From positions 1 to 64,000 of the forward strand of contig NGBS01000020.1 in NCBI GenBank assembly GCA_002245135.1: DNA of 64,000 nt. The letters are read 5' to 3'. A program made the translations under genes and the position numbers. The notes beneath the pieces were generated by a model. The model ran no database searches, was not told the DNA's origin, and saw only the letters and a list, made by a program, of their open reading frames with translations. The stretch's first letter is position 1, and every line of letters begins with the position of its first letter. This stretch comes from Proteromonas lacertae. Taxonomy: Eukaryota; Sar; Bigyra; Opalinata; Proteromonadidae. Positions 61,871 to 64,000 of the stretch are shown piece by piece.

Positions 61871-62632
61871 ATGAAATTATATTTCATTGTATTAAGTTAT
61901 GCATATTTAATAATAATATATTTTATATATTATTTAGATTTTCATAGATTATGTGTTAAAAATCATTACATACAATCAGTAATGCAAATATATGATAATA
62001 TGATTGAAAATAATAGAACAATTCATGAAGTATGTAATAAAGATGACATGCTTGGGGATATAAGGAATCAATCTGTTAATATAGGGAATAATTGTGAACC
62101 TTGGATATCTAAGAAATGTATATATGTGCTTGACCACATACTTACGAATAGAATGAATGGTATAGAATGGAGTTCAGGTTCTAGTACTATATGGTTAAGT
62201 TATAGATTAAAATCATTAATATCAATAGAACATTCATTAGGATGGGCTAAAAAGGTTAGAAATATTATTTCTAGAACAAATAAAAAGAAAATAGTTTCTA
62301 TAATATCAATCACCCATGATGATATTGAAGTGTGCAAAAATGATAGTATATATATAAGCAAATTTGGTGGTAGAGATAAATGCTTTAAATCATATGTTAT
62401 GAATAAATTTATAAAAGATATAAATTATGATTATATTAGTATTGATGGCAGAGCTAGAGCAGGTTGCATAATACGATCTATAGATTTAATTAAGTCAGAA
62501 AATGGAATTCTTGTTTTAGATAACTCTGAAAGAGAAAGATATCAATATGCTATTAATATTATACCGAAACATTGGAGTAGATATAATTTTAAATATTCAA
62601 ATGGAATTGTAACAATATGGATAACTCATTAA
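61871..62632 (+). CDS. Membrane-anchored SAM-dependent methyltransferase-like protein
   Basis: An N-terminal hydrophobic anchor (FIVLSYAYLIIIYFIYYL) precedes a class I methyltransferase-like domain. Motif I region IEWSSGSSTIWLSYRLK, acidic end of strand 2 SLISIEHSLGWAKKV, then DYISIDGRARAGCIIRSIDL and GILVLDNSERERYQYAI. This pattern (GSGxST...EHxxxW...IDGRxR...VLDNSxR) is typical of methyltransferases found beside glycosyltransferases. Length 253, intronless. I infer a glycan or polysaccharide O-methyltransferase in the secretory pathway. The exact substrate is unknown. Confidence 0.7.
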   Translation: MKLYFIVLSYAYLIIIYFIYYLDFHRLCVKNHYIQSVMQIYDNMIENNRTIHEVCNKDDMLGDIRNQSVNIGNNCEPWISKKCIYVLDHILTNRMNGIEWSSGSSTIWLSYRLKSLISIEHSLGWAKKVRNIISRTNKKKIVSIISITHDDIEVCKNDSIYISKFGGRDKCFKSYVMNKFIKDINYDYISIDGRARAGCIIRSIDLIKSENGILVLDNSERERYQYAINIIPKHWSRYNFKYSNGIVTIWITH

Positions 62633-62693
62633 AATAAATATAATTATTTTGATAAAATATTAAAATTAATTGTTTCTTATCCACATCACATAG

Positions 62694-63668
62694 TTGATTA
62701 ATAATACTATACCTCTATTGCTTAGTTTTCTGTTGTTTCTATTCTTATATATATATAGTATATATAATACTAACAATTTAATATGGAATGATTTTTTAAG
62801 AATTAATAAAAAGAATATAAAGCCTTTTATTTTATTCTATCCCTTTATTGGTTGTGGATTTGCTAACAAGATTCCAACATTAGCTAGTAGTATTATACTT
62901 TCACTTCTATCATATCATCCACTTTTCATTATTAATTGGTATCAAATTCGTCATTATTTTAAACTACCATATAGTCTATTCATTTATAGTTATAATTTTA
63001 CCAATACTTTGTTATATGATAGGAAAAATGAGACTGTTCTCAACAAATTAAATGAAGGAATCACAATTAGAATATATACAATTCATAGTTACACAAAGTC
63101 AATCCTTTTGTTCTACAATATAACAAATAATATTAAATATATTTTGAGAAATAATAAAAGAAAATATAACAGTATTGATATGTATATTCAACAGATATTT
63201 TTCATACCAACTTTATCCATCTATAAACATATTATGCGTTTTAAACTATTTATATCAAACAAATTAGCAATAGGTGTTCATATAAGAACTGGTTATTTAT
63301 CTGATTTCGGAGAAACAGATAAAAGATTCTTTAATAATAAGAGTATGAATCTGTATATCAATACAATTGAAAGTATAATTAATCATTATAGAAATGGTAG
63401 TCTTTTTATTGCTTCTGATTCTACTTTAATAAAAGAAATATTATATGAAAAATACAAGAATATTGTAATAAATTTTACTATTCCAGGAAAAATATGTCAT
63501 GCGAGACATTCAATGCATAAAAATAGAGAAATGAATTTATGTGTTGTTAGGCTAATTGCTGAAAACTACTTATTATCAGAATGTCATATTATTATTGGAA
63601 CAAAAAGCAGTACATATTTTAGTCTTGCTTGTAATAGAAGAATTGTGAAGTGTATATCTATTAATTAG
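62694..63668 (+). CDS. Fucosyltransferase-like membrane-anchored glycosyltransferase (HIRTG motif)
   Basis: An N-terminal anchor (LLSFLLFLFLYIYSIY) is followed by FIGCGFANKIPTLASS, resembling the GCGFGNRL...L start of GT-B fucosyltransferases (GT11/GT37/GT23 relatives). Then come AIGVHIRTGYLSDFGE (the H-x-R-x-G donor motif), GSLFIASDSTLIKEIL and HIIIGTKSSTYFSLAC near the C-terminus, as in the family's last motif. The start codon is unclear: the frame opens after TAG at 62691-62693, and the first codon is TTG, with no nearby ATG. A short upstream exon (acceptor ..CATAG at 62,693) or a mutated start is possible. Confidence 0.68.
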   Translation: MINNTIPLLLSFLLFLFLYIYSIYNTNNLIWNDFLRINKKNIKPFILFYPFIGCGFANKIPTLASSIILSLLSYHPLFIINWYQIRHYFKLPYSLFIYSYNFTNTLLYDRKNETVLNKLNEGITIRIYTIHSYTKSILLFYNITNNIKYILRNNKRKYNSIDMYIQQIFFIPTLSIYKHIMRFKLFISNKLAIGVHIRTGYLSDFGETDKRFFNNKSMNLYINTIESIINHYRNGSLFIASDSTLIKEILYEKYKNIVINFTIPGKICHARHSMHKNREMNLCVVRLIAENYLLSECHIIIGTKSSTYFSLACNRRIVKCISIN

Positions 63669-63692
63669 CTGTTTATGTTCCAATAATTATAG

Positions 63693-64000
63693 ATGAATAT
63701 GAAGATCAACTTTACAATTAGATTATATATATGTTTATTTATAGTTATAATACAATTACTTTTAAATAGTTTTTATTCATATTCATCTTTAACAATAAAA
63801 AAGAAACTATGTTGGAGGAATTATCCTAAACAAAAACTAAATTTGAAAATTAAATCATCGTGCAAAATAAACCCATTAAAGTATTCTTTTAAATATTCAG
63901 ATGTAGTAAATGATAATATGATTAATTACACATTTATAAAATACAAAATAATGAATAATTATTTATTCTTTACCCTTGTTGATAATAATAGTTTTAAATT
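63693..64000 (+). CDS. Start of an anchored lumenal protein (3' end beyond the window)
   Basis: MNMKINFTIRLYICLFIVII gives a short cytosolic tail and a membrane anchor. It is followed by a lumenal part with CWRNYPKQK and KSSCKINPLKY. Only about 100 residues are present, with no stop before the window ends. Its place in a glycan-gene run and the Cys-Pro spacing make a DUF229 or glycosyltransferase protein possible, but I cannot assign it. Confidence 0.5.
   Translation, partial: MNMKINFTIRLYICLFIVIIQLLLNSFYSYSSLTIKKKLCWRNYPKQKLNLKIKSSCKINPLKYSFKYSDVVNDNMINYTFIKYKIMNNYLFFTLVDNNSFK

Noticed and set aside
1-64000. CRISPR arrays, bacterial operons, Shine-Dalgarno sites, riboswitches
   Set aside because: None seen, and not expected in a nuclear eukaryotic window with spliced genes.

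Overview
The window is nuclear DNA of an AT-rich, flagellated single-celled eukaryote that I cannot name. It is eukaryotic because almost every gene is broken by very short GT..AG introns (usually 25-45 nt, some only 19-20 nt, commonly GTATAT at the 5' end and TTTAG, TATAG or AATAG at the 3' end). The proteins are eukaryotic too: Rab GTPase, Ctf4, Iwr1, PI31, PIG-A, RNase H2A, WNK kinase and dynein heavy chain. Host genes use the standard code: long reading frames such as the 6-kb dynein exon contain no in-frame TAA or TAG, and genes end on all three stops. Many genes need single-base frame corrections, mostly next to homopolymers, so long-read indel errors are likely and some apparent breaks may not be real.

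Layout. 0-9 kb: housekeeping genes (tail of a coiled-coil protein, Rab, Ctf4, Iwr1 with an ankyrin segment, PI31, a LOG-family nucleotide hydrolase, PIG-A). 9-33 kb: a cluster of fast-evolving helical proteins. Two large minus-strand genes and one plus-strand gene share what look like two undescribed modules: a roughly 100-residue helical repeat marked by Y-P-H/F-Y (the 'YP repeat'), and a roughly 50-residue C-terminal module marked by LY-x-x-L-x-IP (the 'IP module'). Two Hsp110-like genes flanking RNase H2A carry the same YP repeats behind an Hsp70-type ATPase domain. Their ATPase-coding DNA is almost identical over 1.3 kb, while their C-terminal parts have diverged.

33-54 kb: an acidic protein with a CxxC motif, a WNK-type kinase, a 14-kb dynein heavy chain whose first AAA site (AAA1) lacks the Walker motifs, a secreted leucine-rich-repeat gene and a decayed sulfatase-like gene.

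54.7-60.1 kb: a foreign element of about 5.4 kb bounded by inverted repeats of about 79 bp, visibly richer in G+C than its surroundings over most of its length. Its genes on both strands read through several in-frame TAA and TAG codons but no in-frame TGA, as if TAA/TAG are sense (probably Gln), unlike the host. 60.1-64 kb: surface-glycan type genes (GT10 fucosyltransferase, a second fucosyltransferase-like gene plus a decayed copy, a membrane-anchored methyltransferase, and the start of another anchored protein).

How it fits together: PIG-A and the glycosyltransferases point to an elaborate surface coat, and dynein to a flagellum. The YP/IP proteins may be scaffold or chaperone-like structural proteins, but their function is unknown.
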